Origin: JAJYKC01 sp035545735
Lineage (GTDB): Bacteria > Acidobacteriota > Terriglobia > Bryobacterales > Bryobacteraceae
DNA length: 64,000 bases
Direction: 5' to 3'
Assembly (NCBI GenBank): GCA_035545735.1
Contig: DASZXS010000025.1
Location: 1 to 64,000 of the forward strand
In this document: positions 26,873-35,492 of the stretch, piece by piece
Layout of the letters: each line of letters begins with the position of its first letter
Numbering within the stretch: position 1 is the stretch's first letter
The notes under the pieces: model-generated
The model's input: only the letters and a program-made list of their open reading frames with translations
Database searches by the model: none
What the model was told of the DNA's origin: nothing
Translations under genes and position numbers: made by a program

Positions 26873-29143
26873 ATGGTCATACGCAAGGAAGAGGCCCTGG
26901 AATATCATTCCGCGGCGCCGGCGGGCAAGATTTCCATCACCCCCACCAAGCCCTTCCGCACGCAGCGCGACCTGAGCCTCGCTTATACCCCGGGCGTGGC
27001 CATACCGTGCCTGGAAATTGAGCGCGATCCCGGCCTCGCCTACCGGTATACGGGGAAAGGCAACCTGGTCGCGGTCGTCACCAACGGAACGTCAGTGCTT
27101 GGGCTCGGAGCGATCGGAGCGGCGGCGGGCAAACCGGTCATGGAGGGGAAGGCGGTCCTCTTCAAACGCTTCGCCGACATCGATGTTTTCGACCTTGAGA
27201 TTGAGACGCGCGACCCCCAGGAAATTATTCGTTTTTGCCAGTTGATCGAACCGACATTCGGTGGAATTAATCTCGAAGACATCAAAGCCCCCGATTGCTT
27301 CCTCGTCGAGGAAGAACTTCGCCGCACCATGAAAATCCCGGTCTTTCACGACGACCAGCATGGAACGGCCATCATCACCGGAGCGGCCCTGATCAACGCC
27401 CTGCTTCTCGCCGCCAAGCGCATCGAAGACGTGAAGATCGTCTTCAACGGGGCGGGTGCGGCGGCGCTCTCCTGTGTCCGGCACTTCATCAGTCTAGGAG
27501 CGCGGCGTGAAAACATAACTCTTTGCGACCTCTTCGGCGTCGTCTACGAAGGGCGCGTGAAGGAGATGGATCCTTACAAGGCGCGGTTCGCCGTCCCAAC
27601 GGAAGCCCGCACCCTTGCCGAAGTCCTGCCGGGCGCCGACGTCTTCGTCGGGCTTTCCGCCGGCAATACGGTAACGGCCGAAATGGTCAAACAGATGGCC
27701 GAAAAGCCGGTCATTTTTGCCCTCGCCAATCCAGACCCGGAAATTCCTTATGACGTCGCAAAGGCCGCCCGCCCGGACGCCATTATTGCCACCGGGCGAT
27801 CGGATTTTCCGAACCAGGTGAACAACGTGCTGGGGTTTCCCTTCATTTTCCGCGGCGCGCTCGACATCCGCGCCACGGCCATCAACGAGGAGATGAAGCT
27901 CGCGGCGACGCATGCCCTCGCCGGTCTCGCCAGGGAGGATGTCCCCGATTCCGTAATGCGCACTTACGGCGTGGAGCGCATCGAATTCGGCCCCGAATAC
28001 ATTATTCCCAAGCCGTTCGACCCCCGCGTGCTGCTGCGCGAAGCCTGGGCGGTCGCGAAGGCCGGAATCGAAAGCGGCGTAGCGCGCGAAGCCATCGACC
28101 TGGCCGAGTACCGGGAGCAGCTCGAGCGCCGTCTCGGCCGCGCGCATATCGTGATGCGCCTGATGATCCTCAAAGCGCAGCGGAAGCCGAAACGGGTGGT
28201 GTTCCCCGAAGGCGACGAGCCGAAGATCCTACGCGCCTCCCAAATCCTGATCGACGAGAAGATCGCCACGCCCATCCTGCTGGGCCAGGAAAAACTAATT
28301 CGCGAACGCATCGCCGATTTGCACTTGAATCTCGATTCCGCGGTCATCGTGGATCCCGCCTGTTCGGAACACCGGCAGCCTTATACCGATGAACTCTACC
28401 GGATCCGCCAGCGCAAAGGCATAACGGCGACCGAAGCCGCGAAAATGGTCCTCCGCCGTAATTCCTTCGCGTCCATGATGGTGCGCGCAGGGCACGCCGA
28501 CGCTCTGATTGCCGGGCTCACCCGGCATTACCCCGACACCATCCGCCCCGCGCTGGAAGTGATTCCGCTGCGCGAAGGCTTCCGCAAAGTCTCGGGCGTC
28601 TACCTGCTGCTCACCACGCGCGGCGACCTCTACTTCCTTGCGGACACGACGGTGAATATTGAACCGTCCCCCGAGGATCTCGCCGAAATCGCGCTCTCCA
28701 CGGCGGACCTCGCGCGCCGCTTCAACGTGGAACCGCGCGTCGCGCTGCTTTCTTTCTCCAACTTCGGCAGCACGCGGCATCCCCTGGCCGACAAAGTGCG
28801 GCACGCGGTCGAAATTCTGCGGCAGCGCGCTCCCGATCTTCTGGTGGACGGCGAGATGCAAGCCGACACGGCGGTTACGCCGGACATCCTGGCCGGGACC
28901 TATCCGTTCAGCCCGCTCCAGGGCGGCGCGAACGTGTTGATTTTCCCGAATCTCGAATCCGGCAACATCGCCTACAAGCTGCTCTCCCGCCTCGGCGGCG
29001 CCGAAGCGATTGGGCCGCTTCTCACCGGACTCTCCAAACCCGTGCATGTATTGCAACGCGGAGCGGAGGTGAATGATATCGTGAACCTTTCCGCCATCGC
29101 CGTGGTCGAGGCGCAGGAGGCGGAAAACTTTCCAGGAGTGTAA
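26873..29143 (+). CDS. maeB: NADP-dependent malic enzyme with phosphotransacetylase-like domain
   Basis: 756 aa, the usual length of the fused MaeB type. The malic enzyme half (about 1-425) has SLAYTPGVAIPCLEI, the metal/substrate segment VFHDDQHGTAIITGAALINAL, and the Rossmann motif IVFNGAGAAALSC. The C-terminal half (about 430-756) is a phosphotransacetylase-like domain (PKRVVFPEGDEPKIL, GGANVLIFPNLESGNIAYKLL) that usually serves allosteric control by acetyl-CoA. The enzyme converts malate to pyruvate and NADPH. It is first in a tightly coupled plus-strand operon: its TAA overlaps the next ATG (TAATG). Confidence 0.96.
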   Translation: MVIRKEEALEYHSAAPAGKISITPTKPFRTQRDLSLAYTPGVAIPCLEIERDPGLAYRYTGKGNLVAVVTNGTSVLGLGAIGAAAGKPVMEGKAVLFKRFADIDVFDLEIETRDPQEIIRFCQLIEPTFGGINLEDIKAPDCFLVEEELRRTMKIPVFHDDQHGTAIITGAALINALLLAAKRIEDVKIVFNGAGAAALSCVRHFISLGARRENITLCDLFGVVYEGRVKEMDPYKARFAVPTEARTLAEVLPGADVFVGLSAGNTVTAEMVKQMAEKPVIFALANPDPEIPYDVAKAARPDAIIATGRSDFPNQVNNVLGFPFIFRGALDIRATAINEEMKLAATHALAGLAREDVPDSVMRTYGVERIEFGPEYIIPKPFDPRVLLREAWAVAKAGIESGVAREAIDLAEYREQLERRLGRAHIVMRLMILKAQRKPKRVVFPEGDEPKILRASQILIDEKIATPILLGQEKLIRERIADLHLNLDSAVIVDPACSEHRQPYTDELYRIRQRKGITATEAAKMVLRRNSFASMMVRAGHADALIAGLTRHYPDTIRPALEVIPLREGFRKVSGVYLLLTTRGDLYFLADTTVNIEPSPEDLAEIALSTADLARRFNVEPRVALLSFSNFGSTRHPLADKVRHAVEILRQRAPDLLVDGEMQADTAVTPDILAGTYPFSPLQGGANVLIFPNLESGNIAYKLLSRLGGAEAIGPLLTGLSKPVHVLQRGAEVNDIVNLSAIAVVEAQEAENFPGV

Positions 29144-30108
29144 TGAGTAATTCCCTCTTTGACATCGTTGGCATCGGACTGAATGCCACCGACACTTTAA
29201 TCCTCTTGCCGCACTTTCCCGCCTATGCCGGGAAGGCGCCTTTCGAATCGGAAATTCTCAGCCCCGGCGGCCAGGTGGCGAGCGCGATGGTCGCCTGCGC
29301 GACGCTCGGGTTGAAGGTGAAATACATCGGCACCGTGGGCGACGACGAGCGAGGACGTATCCAGATGGCCAGCCTTGAGAGTGCCGGCATCAACATCGAC
29401 GACGTGCAAATTCGCCCCGGCTGTCCCAACCAGACCGCCTACATCCTGATCGACCAGGCGACCGGCGAACGCACCGTCCTCTGGCAGCGTAACGACTGCC
29501 TGCGCCTCGCGCCGGAGTCCATCCGCGAGGACCAGATCACCTCGGCCCGCCTGCTGCACATCGACGCTCACGACACTCCAGCGGTCGCGCGCGCCGCGCA
29601 GATCGCCCGCCGCCACGGCATCCCCGTGACGGTCGACGTCGACACCATTTATCACGGGTTCGATCGCGTTCTTCCGAATGTCGACTACCTCATCGCCAGC
29701 TCGGAATTTCCGACGCAGTGGACTAACGAGCGCGATCCGTTCAAGGCATTGGAAACGATCCAGGAAGAATATGGCATGCGCGTCGCCGGTATGACTCTGG
29801 GCGCTCACGGCGCGCTGGTCCGAACGGAGGGCAAGTTCGTTTATTCCCCCGCGTTCGTGGTCGATTGCGTCGACACGACGGGCGCCGGCGACGTGTTTCA
29901 CGGGGCGTTTTGTTATGCTGTTCTCGAGAAGATGCCGCTGCCGGAAGCGCTCGATTTTTCCAACGCCATGGCGGCGCTCAACTGCACGAAGTTGGGCGCG
30001 CGCGGCGGCATCGCGACCCTGGAAACCGCCCGTGAGCTGATGGGGCGCACCGGCCGCCGGTCGCACAAGGACTTTGCCGCGCGGCTGAAAATCCAGGCCG
30101 GCGCATGA
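29143..30108 (+). CDS. PfkB-family carbohydrate/nucleoside kinase
   Basis: 321 aa. The ribokinase fold is indicated by GGQVASAMVACATLGLKVKYIG near the N-terminus and the catalytic, anion-hole motif DTTGAGDVFHGAF (base Asp about residue 249). The N-terminal segment GIGLNATDTLILLP fits sugar-kinase members. The substrate (a sugar such as ribose or fructose, or a nucleoside) cannot be read from sequence. Its start overlaps the maeB stop (TAATG) and its end overlaps the rhomboid start (ATGA). Confidence 0.9.
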   Translation: MSNSLFDIVGIGLNATDTLILLPHFPAYAGKAPFESEILSPGGQVASAMVACATLGLKVKYIGTVGDDERGRIQMASLESAGINIDDVQIRPGCPNQTAYILIDQATGERTVLWQRNDCLRLAPESIREDQITSARLLHIDAHDTPAVARAAQIARRHGIPVTVDVDTIYHGFDRVLPNVDYLIASSEFPTQWTNERDPFKALETIQEEYGMRVAGMTLGAHGALVRTEGKFVYSPAFVVDCVDTTGAGDVFHGAFCYAVLEKMPLPEALDFSNAMAALNCTKLGARGGIATLETARELMGRTGRRSHKDFAARLKIQAGA

Positions 30109-30764
30109 TCCCGCTCCGCTCCTCGGAGCGTACCTATACGCCCGCCACCGTCACCCTGATTCTCATTGCGCTCAACGTCGCGGTATTCTTTTTCGAGCTG
30201 AGCCTCGGACCCTGGAATCGCAGCCGGTTTATCGCGCTCTACGGCCTGGTTCCGGCGCGCTTCCACCTCTCCACTCTGTTCACCTGCATGTTCCTGCACG
30301 GCGGCTGGCTGCACATCCTCGGCAACATGTGGTTCCTTTGGATCTTCGGCAAGGGAATTGAAGATCTGATCGGCCACGGCCGTTTTCTTTTCTTTTACCT
30401 CGCCTGCGGAGTTCTCGCCGGGCTGACCCACGTAGCGCTCAATATCGGTTCCGACGTGCCCACCATCGGCGCGAGCGGAGCGATCGCCGGAGTAATGGGC
30501 GCCTACCTGGTGAAATTTCCGCGCGCGCGCATTGTCACTCTCGTGCCTATCTTCATCTTTTTTACAACCCTCGAAATTCCAGCGGTATTTCTCCTGCTCT
30601 ATTGGTTTGCGATTCAATTTTTCAGCGGCTACGGCTCCATCGCCGGTCATATTTATGGCGGCGACAACACCGCGTGGTTCGCCCACATCGGCGGCTTCGT
30701 AGCCGGAATGCTGGTGATACTCATGATGCCCACCCAGCAACGCTGGCGCCGGTGGTACCAGTAA
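30105..30764 (+). CDS. Rhomboid-family intramembrane serine protease
   Basis: 219 aa with about six membrane helices. The catalytic Ser lies in GASGAIAGVMGAYL (about residue 124) and the His in WFAHIGGFVAGM (about residue 193). The family L1-loop motif HGGWLHILGNMWFLWIFG is intact. The protease cleaves single-pass membrane proteins within the bilayer; the substrate here is unknown. The gene is inserted between a sugar kinase and a deacetylase with 4-nt and 1-nt overlaps, so expression is coupled to cytoplasmic metabolism genes. Confidence 0.94.
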   Translation: MIPLRSSERTYTPATVTLILIALNVAVFFFELSLGPWNRSRFIALYGLVPARFHLSTLFTCMFLHGGWLHILGNMWFLWIFGKGIEDLIGHGRFLFFYLACGVLAGLTHVALNIGSDVPTIGASGAIAGVMGAYLVKFPRARIVTLVPIFIFFTTLEIPAVFLLLYWFAIQFFSGYGSIAGHIYGGDNTAWFAHIGGFVAGMLVILMMPTQQRWRRWYQ

Positions 30765-31510
30765 TGTGGAGCGTCGATTTCGCTTCAGCGGGCATCAGCG
30801 CTCCGCTCGACATCCTGGCGCTGGCCGCGCATCCGGATGACGTCGAGCAGACCTGCGGCGGCGCGCTGCTGCGGATGTCCCTTGCCGGCTACCGCACCGG
30901 AGTTCTCGATCTGACCGCGGGAGACATGGGCAGCCGCGGCACTCCCGAACTCCGCATCGAAGAGTCGGACGCCGCGGCGAAGATTCTGCGCCTCGCGTGG
31001 CGCGGCAACATGCGTTGGCCCGACGCGCGGCTCGAAAACACCATCAGCGCCCGCATGACGCTCGCGGCCGAAATCCGCAACCTGCGCCCCCGGGTGGTGA
31101 TTCTTCCCTATTGGGAAGGGCGGCACCCCGACCATTACAAAGCGAGCGAAATCGGCTACGAATCCTGCTTCCTCTCCGGCCTGCGCAAGCTTGACGAAGA
31201 AACGCCTCCGCACCGCCCGGCCCAGATTCTCTATGCCTCCTTATATGCCAACGTGAAGCCGTCCTTCGTGGTCGATATCTCCGATCATTTCGACCGCCGC
31301 ATGGAATCCCTGTTCTGCTATCAATCGCAATACGGAGACATGACGCAAGCCTCGGACCTTTTTCCTTCGCAGGTCGAAGTCCGCGAACGCCATGCCGCCA
31401 TCGCCCGCTTCTACGGCAACCTCATTGGGGTGAAGTACGGCGAGCCTTTCGTGGTGAAGGAAACGCTGCGCGTCGACGACCTAACCGCGCTCGGGGTGAA
31501 GAGCTTCTAG
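30764..31510 (+). CDS. bshB1: PIG-L/LmbE family deacetylase, BshB1-like
   Basis: 248 aa from the ATG at 30764, whose A is the last base of the rhomboid stop (TAATG). Zinc-site motifs are AAHPDDVE (His23, Asp25, Asp26) and RHPDH (His121, Asp123, His124). The segments ILALAAHPDDVEQTCGG and VLDLTAGDMGSRGTPELR match the BshB1 branch, which removes the acetyl group from GlcNAc-malate in bacillithiol synthesis. Malic enzyme in the same operon is a suggestive link to malate, but no bshA or bshC is seen here. A general N-acetylglucosaminyl deacetylase remains possible. Its stop is 6 nt from the stop of the convergent PQQ dehydrogenase gene. Confidence 0.82.
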   Translation: MWSVDFASAGISAPLDILALAAHPDDVEQTCGGALLRMSLAGYRTGVLDLTAGDMGSRGTPELRIEESDAAAKILRLAWRGNMRWPDARLENTISARMTLAAEIRNLRPRVVILPYWEGRHPDHYKASEIGYESCFLSGLRKLDEETPPHRPAQILYASLYANVKPSFVVDISDHFDRRMESLFCYQSQYGDMTQASDLFPSQVEVRERHAAIARFYGNLIGVKYGEPFVVKETLRVDDLTALGVKSF

Positions 31511-31516
31511 CTCCGG

Positions 31517-33112
31517 TTACTCTTCCGGCAGCGCGAAGGTCAAAACCGCCGCTCCGGAGGGCATGGTTACATACTGCTTCCCGTCCAACTCAAACGTAAT
31601 CGGTGAAGTGACCAGGCGGGAGCCGGTATTGACCTTCCAAAGCAGTTTTCCCGTCTCCGCCTGGAGCGCCATCAGATAGCCATCTTCGTCACCCGCGAAA
31701 ACCAGTCCGCCGGAGGTCGCGAGCGTTCCCGCCCACGGGGCCGCGTGGAGGGGAAACGACCATTTCGTTTTCCCGGTCAGCGGATCGAGCGCCGAAACGC
31801 GGCCCTGTCCTCCTTCCACCGGTTCCCCGCGAAAGAAGGTGGCCCAATAGCTGGTCCCCTCTTTGTAGATGGGCGTCTGCGAGAAATAACGGTCGCAGCC
31901 TTCGCGCACGTTGAGGTAGAAGAGTCCGGTGATCGGACTATAAGACGGCGCCATCCAGTTCGTCGCCCCAGCGCATTGCGGACAGACGACTGTGCCCGCC
32001 GGAGTCGGGTCCAGATTCGGGATCATCGCCGGCCGGCCCTTGCTGTCCATGCCGGTGGTCCAGGTCTGTTTGGCGAAAGGCTCCGCCATCAGAAACTCGC
32101 CGGTCACCCGATCCAATACGTAGAAGAAGGCGTTCCGGTTCGCCTGCACCACCACCTTGCGTTTCTCGCCCTTCCAGGGAAGGTCGAGCAACATGGGCAC
32201 CTCCGTCGCATCCCAATCGAACATATCGTGCGGCGTGAATTGATAGTGCCATTTCAGCTTTCCCGTATCGGCGTCGAGGGCAATCACACTGTCCGAAAAG
32301 AGGTTGTCGCCGGGCCGCACCGACCCCACCATGTCGGGCGAGGGATTTCCCACGCCCCAATAGACCGTGTTCAGCTCGGGATCGTAAGTGCCGGTCATCC
32401 AGGTGGCGCCGCCGCCATGCTCCCAGGAATCGCCTCCCCAGGTTTCATGCCCGGGCTCTCCCGGGCCCGGAATCGTCCAAAAGCGCCAGGCGCGCTTGCC
32501 GGTGGCGGCATCATAAGCATCCAAAAATCCGCGAATTCCGTAGTCGCCCGCCGCCACGCCGACGACAACTTTATCTTTCACCACCAGCGGAGCTTCCGTC
32601 CCGCCGAACGAACCGCCGTGCGAAGGCGCTACCTCAACATTCCAGATCACTTCTCCGTTGCGGACGTCGAGCGCGAGCAGGCGGGCGTCCGGTGTCAGCA
32701 TAAACAGCCGGTCCCCCAGGATCGCCAAGCCGCGGTTGATGGTCCCGCAGCACGGCTTTGCGTCCTTGGGAACATGATATTGATAGCGCCATAGCTTCCT
32801 GCCGAAGCGTGCATCGATGGCGTAGACGCTCGAGTCCGGGGCAGTAAAATACATCACCCCGTCCACCACCAGCGGAACTGTTTCGAATGCCCCCGGCGCA
32901 TCGGTCTGGAACATCCATTCCAGGCGCAGGTTCTTCACGTTCCCGGCGTTGATCTGCTTCAGGTCCCGAAACCGGGTGGCATGGTAGTCGCCCCAGTAGG
33001 TCAGCCAATTCCTGGCGTCCTCGGACGCCTTCGCCAGACGCGAAAACGGAACGTCCGCTCCGCGCAGCGGAACCAGACAGAGCAGCGCCGTAATGAAAGC
33101 CTTATGTCTCAA
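31517..33112 (-). CDS. PQQ-dependent alcohol dehydrogenase-like quinoprotein
   Basis: 531 aa with a short signal peptide (about 1-18). The eight-bladed quinoprotein propeller is recognised by repeated tryptophan-docking motifs (for example YAIDARFGRKLWRY, YDAATGKRAWRFW, LDADTGKLKWHYQ) and the adjacent-cysteine ring Cys121-Cys122 (KPCCGTINRG). WDATEVPML corresponds to the active-site Asp region of the methanol/ethanol type. It oxidises an alcohol or aldehyde in the periplasm; the substrate is unknown. It lacks a fused haem domain. The dihaem cytochrome encoded 35 nt upstream is the probable electron acceptor. Confidence 0.92.
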   Translation of the reverse strand: MRHKAFITALLCLVPLRGADVPFSRLAKASEDARNWLTYWGDYHATRFRDLKQINAGNVKNLRLEWMFQTDAPGAFETVPLVVDGVMYFTAPDSSVYAIDARFGRKLWRYQYHVPKDAKPCCGTINRGLAILGDRLFMLTPDARLLALDVRNGEVIWNVEVAPSHGGSFGGTEAPLVVKDKVVVGVAAGDYGIRGFLDAYDAATGKRAWRFWTIPGPGEPGHETWGGDSWEHGGGATWMTGTYDPELNTVYWGVGNPSPDMVGSVRPGDNLFSDSVIALDADTGKLKWHYQFTPHDMFDWDATEVPMLLDLPWKGEKRKVVVQANRNAFFYVLDRVTGEFLMAEPFAKQTWTTGMDSKGRPAMIPNLDPTPAGTVVCPQCAGATNWMAPSYSPITGLFYLNVREGCDRYFSQTPIYKEGTSYWATFFRGEPVEGGQGRVSALDPLTGKTKWSFPLHAAPWAGTLATSGGLVFAGDEDGYLMALQAETGKLLWKVNTGSRLVTSPITFELDGKQYVTMPSGAAVLTFALPEE

Positions 33113-33147
33113 CCGGTATCTCTCCCGCTTCTCATGGAACCTTTACG

Positions 33148-33918
33148 TCAACGCGGCTTTGGCTGCCGTGCCGCTTCACCCTGCGCCGCGCCTCCTCCCA
33201 GGCTGCTCAGGCACGCGAGGAGGTTTTCCAGATCTCTGCCCTCCAGCCGGTACGCGGGCATGAACGACGACTTTTCGTAGATCACTTTCGCGGCGGCGGC
33301 TTTGTCCAGTGATACGAAACTCTCGTCGGGAAGGCGGAGCTGAACGCTGAAACTGTCCTCATTCACCCGGACACCCCGGAATCGTTTTCCATCTCGCGTT
33401 TCCACCACGACGGTTTCATACTCGGGCGGCACATCCGCCGAGGGATTTAGAATCGAAGTTTTCAGATATTCGTAGGACCGCTGCGCGCCGATCCGCGTCA
33501 GGTCGGGGCCGAAAGTGCTGCCTTGTCCGCCGATGCGGTGGCAACCGGCACAACCGTGCGTCCGATAGAGTGCTTCGCCCGCGATCGCGTCGCCGCCGTG
33601 AACGGCCGGGGCGGGAGCGCCACGGCGCAAGGTCTGGATGTGTTTCACCAGCGCCGCCAGAACATCGTCCTCCAGCCCGAACGCGGACATGGAGCTGCCG
33701 GGAACACCATTCTGGATGACATTCGCGATATCGCTATCCTGATCGCCGTGCCGCAGCGAGCCCAACAAGTTCGGACCGCGGCCTCCCGTGCCATCCATGC
33801 CGTGACAAATGGCGCAGTTGCTCAAGAAGATTTCCTCTCCGTTCAGCTTCGTGTCCGGCTGCGCCTTCGCCGTGAAACCGCATAACAACAACACTGTGCC
33901 GAGCGTCGCGATCTTCAT
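33148..33918 (-). CDS. Dihaem cytochrome c, partner of the quinoprotein
   Basis: 256 aa with a signal peptide (ending TAKAQ). Two CxxCH motifs: NCAICH (Cys35, Cys38, His39) and GCAGCH (Cys123, Cys126, His127). Possible distal methionines are in GVPGSSMSAF and FMPAY. The second half (SILNPSADVPPEYETVVVE with RDGKRFRGV) matches the putative haem-binding domain often found next to acidobacterial and planctomycete dehydrogenases. It lies 35 nt before the PQQ dehydrogenase in the same direction, so it probably accepts its electrons. Confidence 0.92.
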   Translation of the reverse strand: MKIATLGTVLLLCGFTAKAQPDTKLNGEEIFLSNCAICHGMDGTGGRGPNLLGSLRHGDQDSDIANVIQNGVPGSSMSAFGLEDDVLAALVKHIQTLRRGAPAPAVHGGDAIAGEALYRTHGCAGCHRIGGQGSTFGPDLTRIGAQRSYEYLKTSILNPSADVPPEYETVVVETRDGKRFRGVRVNEDSFSVQLRLPDESFVSLDKAAAAKVIYEKSSFMPAYRLEGRDLENLLACLSSLGGGAAQGEAARQPKPR

Positions 33919-34040
33919 GATTCGATGGAAGCGGATGGGAAGGAGTCTAACACGCTTTTTCCCTTTTGTGGTTTTCCCAAAGTGCTCCTTTCCAAAATAA
34001 TCGAGCGCGTGAGCCCATATGCTGCTAGGCTTGAACCACC

Positions 34041-34169
34041 ATGTCAGCCAACACCGGAGATAAGGCGCGGCACAACCGCATCAGGAAACGCAGGGCCCGC
34101 CGCCGAATCGTCACGCGAAAATTGCGGGCGAGTCTGTCCACGCCCGCGGCGCCGGAAAGAGCGTCCTAG
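34041..34169 (+). CDS. Very small, highly basic protein
   Basis: 42 aa from ATG 34041 to TAG 34167-34169. The sequence begins MSANTGDKARHNRIRKRRAR and contains 13 Arg/Lys in its first 30 residues. This is like short arginine-rich proteins I associate with acidobacteria that begin with S-x-N-T-G-D and may bind nucleic acid. No convincing ribosome site is seen. It sits in an otherwise empty interval between the divergent cytochrome gene and the DsbA-like gene. The function is unknown, and it could be a chance open frame. Confidence 0.45.
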   Translation: MSANTGDKARHNRIRKRRARRRIVTRKLRASLSTPAAPERAS

Positions 34170-34259
34170 GGATTTGGCGGCCCTGGCCCGGCGACCGCGG
34201 CCGGGCGTCCAATGACCCATGCGGCCGCCCGGGCCGAGCTCCGATTTCCTGAGGCTAAA

Positions 34260-35177
34260 ATGAAGAATATGCGCTTTTTGTTCGCAGCCTTCCTGTGTCT
34301 GGCTCCGCTGTGGTCCCAAACGCCCCCCAAGACCGCGTTCGACAAACCGACCCTCGATGCCTACGTCCGGCACGCCCTGGTGATTCCTCAAAATGTCACG
34401 ATGACCATCGACGATCCGAAGCCCTCCGATGTCAAAGGCTTCAAGGAAGTGGCGGTTCATCTCACGTTCGGAAAAGCCTCCAAAGATTTGACCTTTTACG
34501 TCTCCGACGACGGCCTCCATATCTTTCGCGGCGACCTTTATGACGTGCGCACCTCGCCCTTCGAGAAGCAGCTTGCCAAGCTGAAAACGGACCTCTCCCC
34601 CAGCATGGGTACGCCCGGCGCGCCGGTTGTTCTCGTCCTCTTCAGCGATTTCGAATGCCCGCTGTGCAAACAGGAAGCGCAAACCCTCAAGGATCATCTG
34701 CTCGCTACCTACCCTACCCAGGTCCGTCTCTATTTCAAGGATTTCCCGCTCGATCCGATTCATCCGTGGGCGCGCCCGGCGGCGATTGCCGGCCGCTGCA
34801 TCTTCCGCGAAAGTCCCAAGGCTTTCTGGGATTATCACGACTGGACCTACGCGCACCAGGAAGAGCTTAAGAGCGACAATCTCAAGGCGAAGATCATGGA
34901 GTTCGCCGGCACAAAGAACATTGACGCAATTCAGCTTGGACGCTGCATGGAAGAAAAGGCCACCGAGGGCGAAGTGAACGACTCGGTGGCGCAAGGAAAA
35001 TCGTTGGGCGTGGACGCCACTCCGACAATCTTTGTAAACGGCCGGCCCATGGTCGGCAATGTGCCGTGGGAACAGTTGAAGACGATCATCGATGACGAGC
35101 TGCGCTATCAGGAGACGGCGCACAACGCCGGCGAAAAATGCTGCGAAGTGAAAGTTCCCGGTGCGTTGAATAACTGA
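34260..35177 (+). CDS. Secreted DsbA/BdbD-like thiol-disulfide oxidoreductase
   Basis: 305 aa from the ATG at 34260, which has GAGG 5 nt before it; an in-frame upstream start is less likely. A signal peptide (MRFLFAAFLCLAPLWSQ) is followed by a preceding domain of about 90 residues and a DsbA-like thioredoxin fold (about 115-290). The active site is FSDFECPLCK (Cys133-Pro-Leu-Cys136) and the cis-proline loop is GVDATPTIFVNG. A C-terminal CC pair (KCCEVK) is an extra possible redox site. It catalyses disulfide exchange outside the cytoplasm. Confidence 0.92.
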   Translation: MKNMRFLFAAFLCLAPLWSQTPPKTAFDKPTLDAYVRHALVIPQNVTMTIDDPKPSDVKGFKEVAVHLTFGKASKDLTFYVSDDGLHIFRGDLYDVRTSPFEKQLAKLKTDLSPSMGTPGAPVVLVLFSDFECPLCKQEAQTLKDHLLATYPTQVRLYFKDFPLDPIHPWARPAAIAGRCIFRESPKAFWDYHDWTYAHQEELKSDNLKAKIMEFAGTKNIDAIQLGRCMEEKATEGEVNDSVAQGKSLGVDATPTIFVNGRPMVGNVPWEQLKTIIDDELRYQETAHNAGEKCCEVKVPGALNN

Positions 35178-35182
35178 GGCGG

Positions 35183-35426
35183 GGTGCGCCTCCTCGGCCC
35201 GGGCACCTATGCCGTTGGTTGGGTACCGGGACTACTTTCTCAGGAGTCCTAAAGTCCGCGGCCCGGGGAGATACTCACAGAATTGGGCGGCAAGCCGATA
35301 CGAAGCTCTATGACGCGTCTCACCCAGGCCTGGCGTGCGCGCAAACCAGAGCACCAAGTACTCGTGGGAGTATTGAGGGATGGCAAACACGCTAAGGTGA
35401 AGGTATTATTGACAGAGCGTAAGTAA
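35183..35426 (+). pseudogene. Remnant of a PDZ-domain protein (C-terminal end)
   Basis: The 315 bases between the DsbA-like gene and the next gene hold no intact gene. The frame 35253-35426 reads PGEILTELGGKPIRSS, then LTQAWRARKPEHQVLVG, then VLRDGKHAKVKVLLTERK and a TAA. This matches the second half of a PDZ domain as in HtrA/Deg-type proteases (PGDxIxxxxGKPI ... KPGDxVxxxVLRDGK). About 20 codons upstream, GVRLLG and a decayed linker broken by TAA at 35250-35252 fit the ligand-binding loop. The rest of the gene is missing. Confidence 0.6.
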
Positions 35427-35492
35427 AACAGGAACCGGAAAATAGAGTTGATGCCCCAAGCGCCGACGAGCACGGCATGCCAGGTAATTTGC

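Noticed and set aside
35178..35210. Terminator after the DsbA-like gene (GAGGCG ... CGCCTC)
   Set aside because: Only a six-base stem and no T-run; it overlaps the start of the PDZ remnant.
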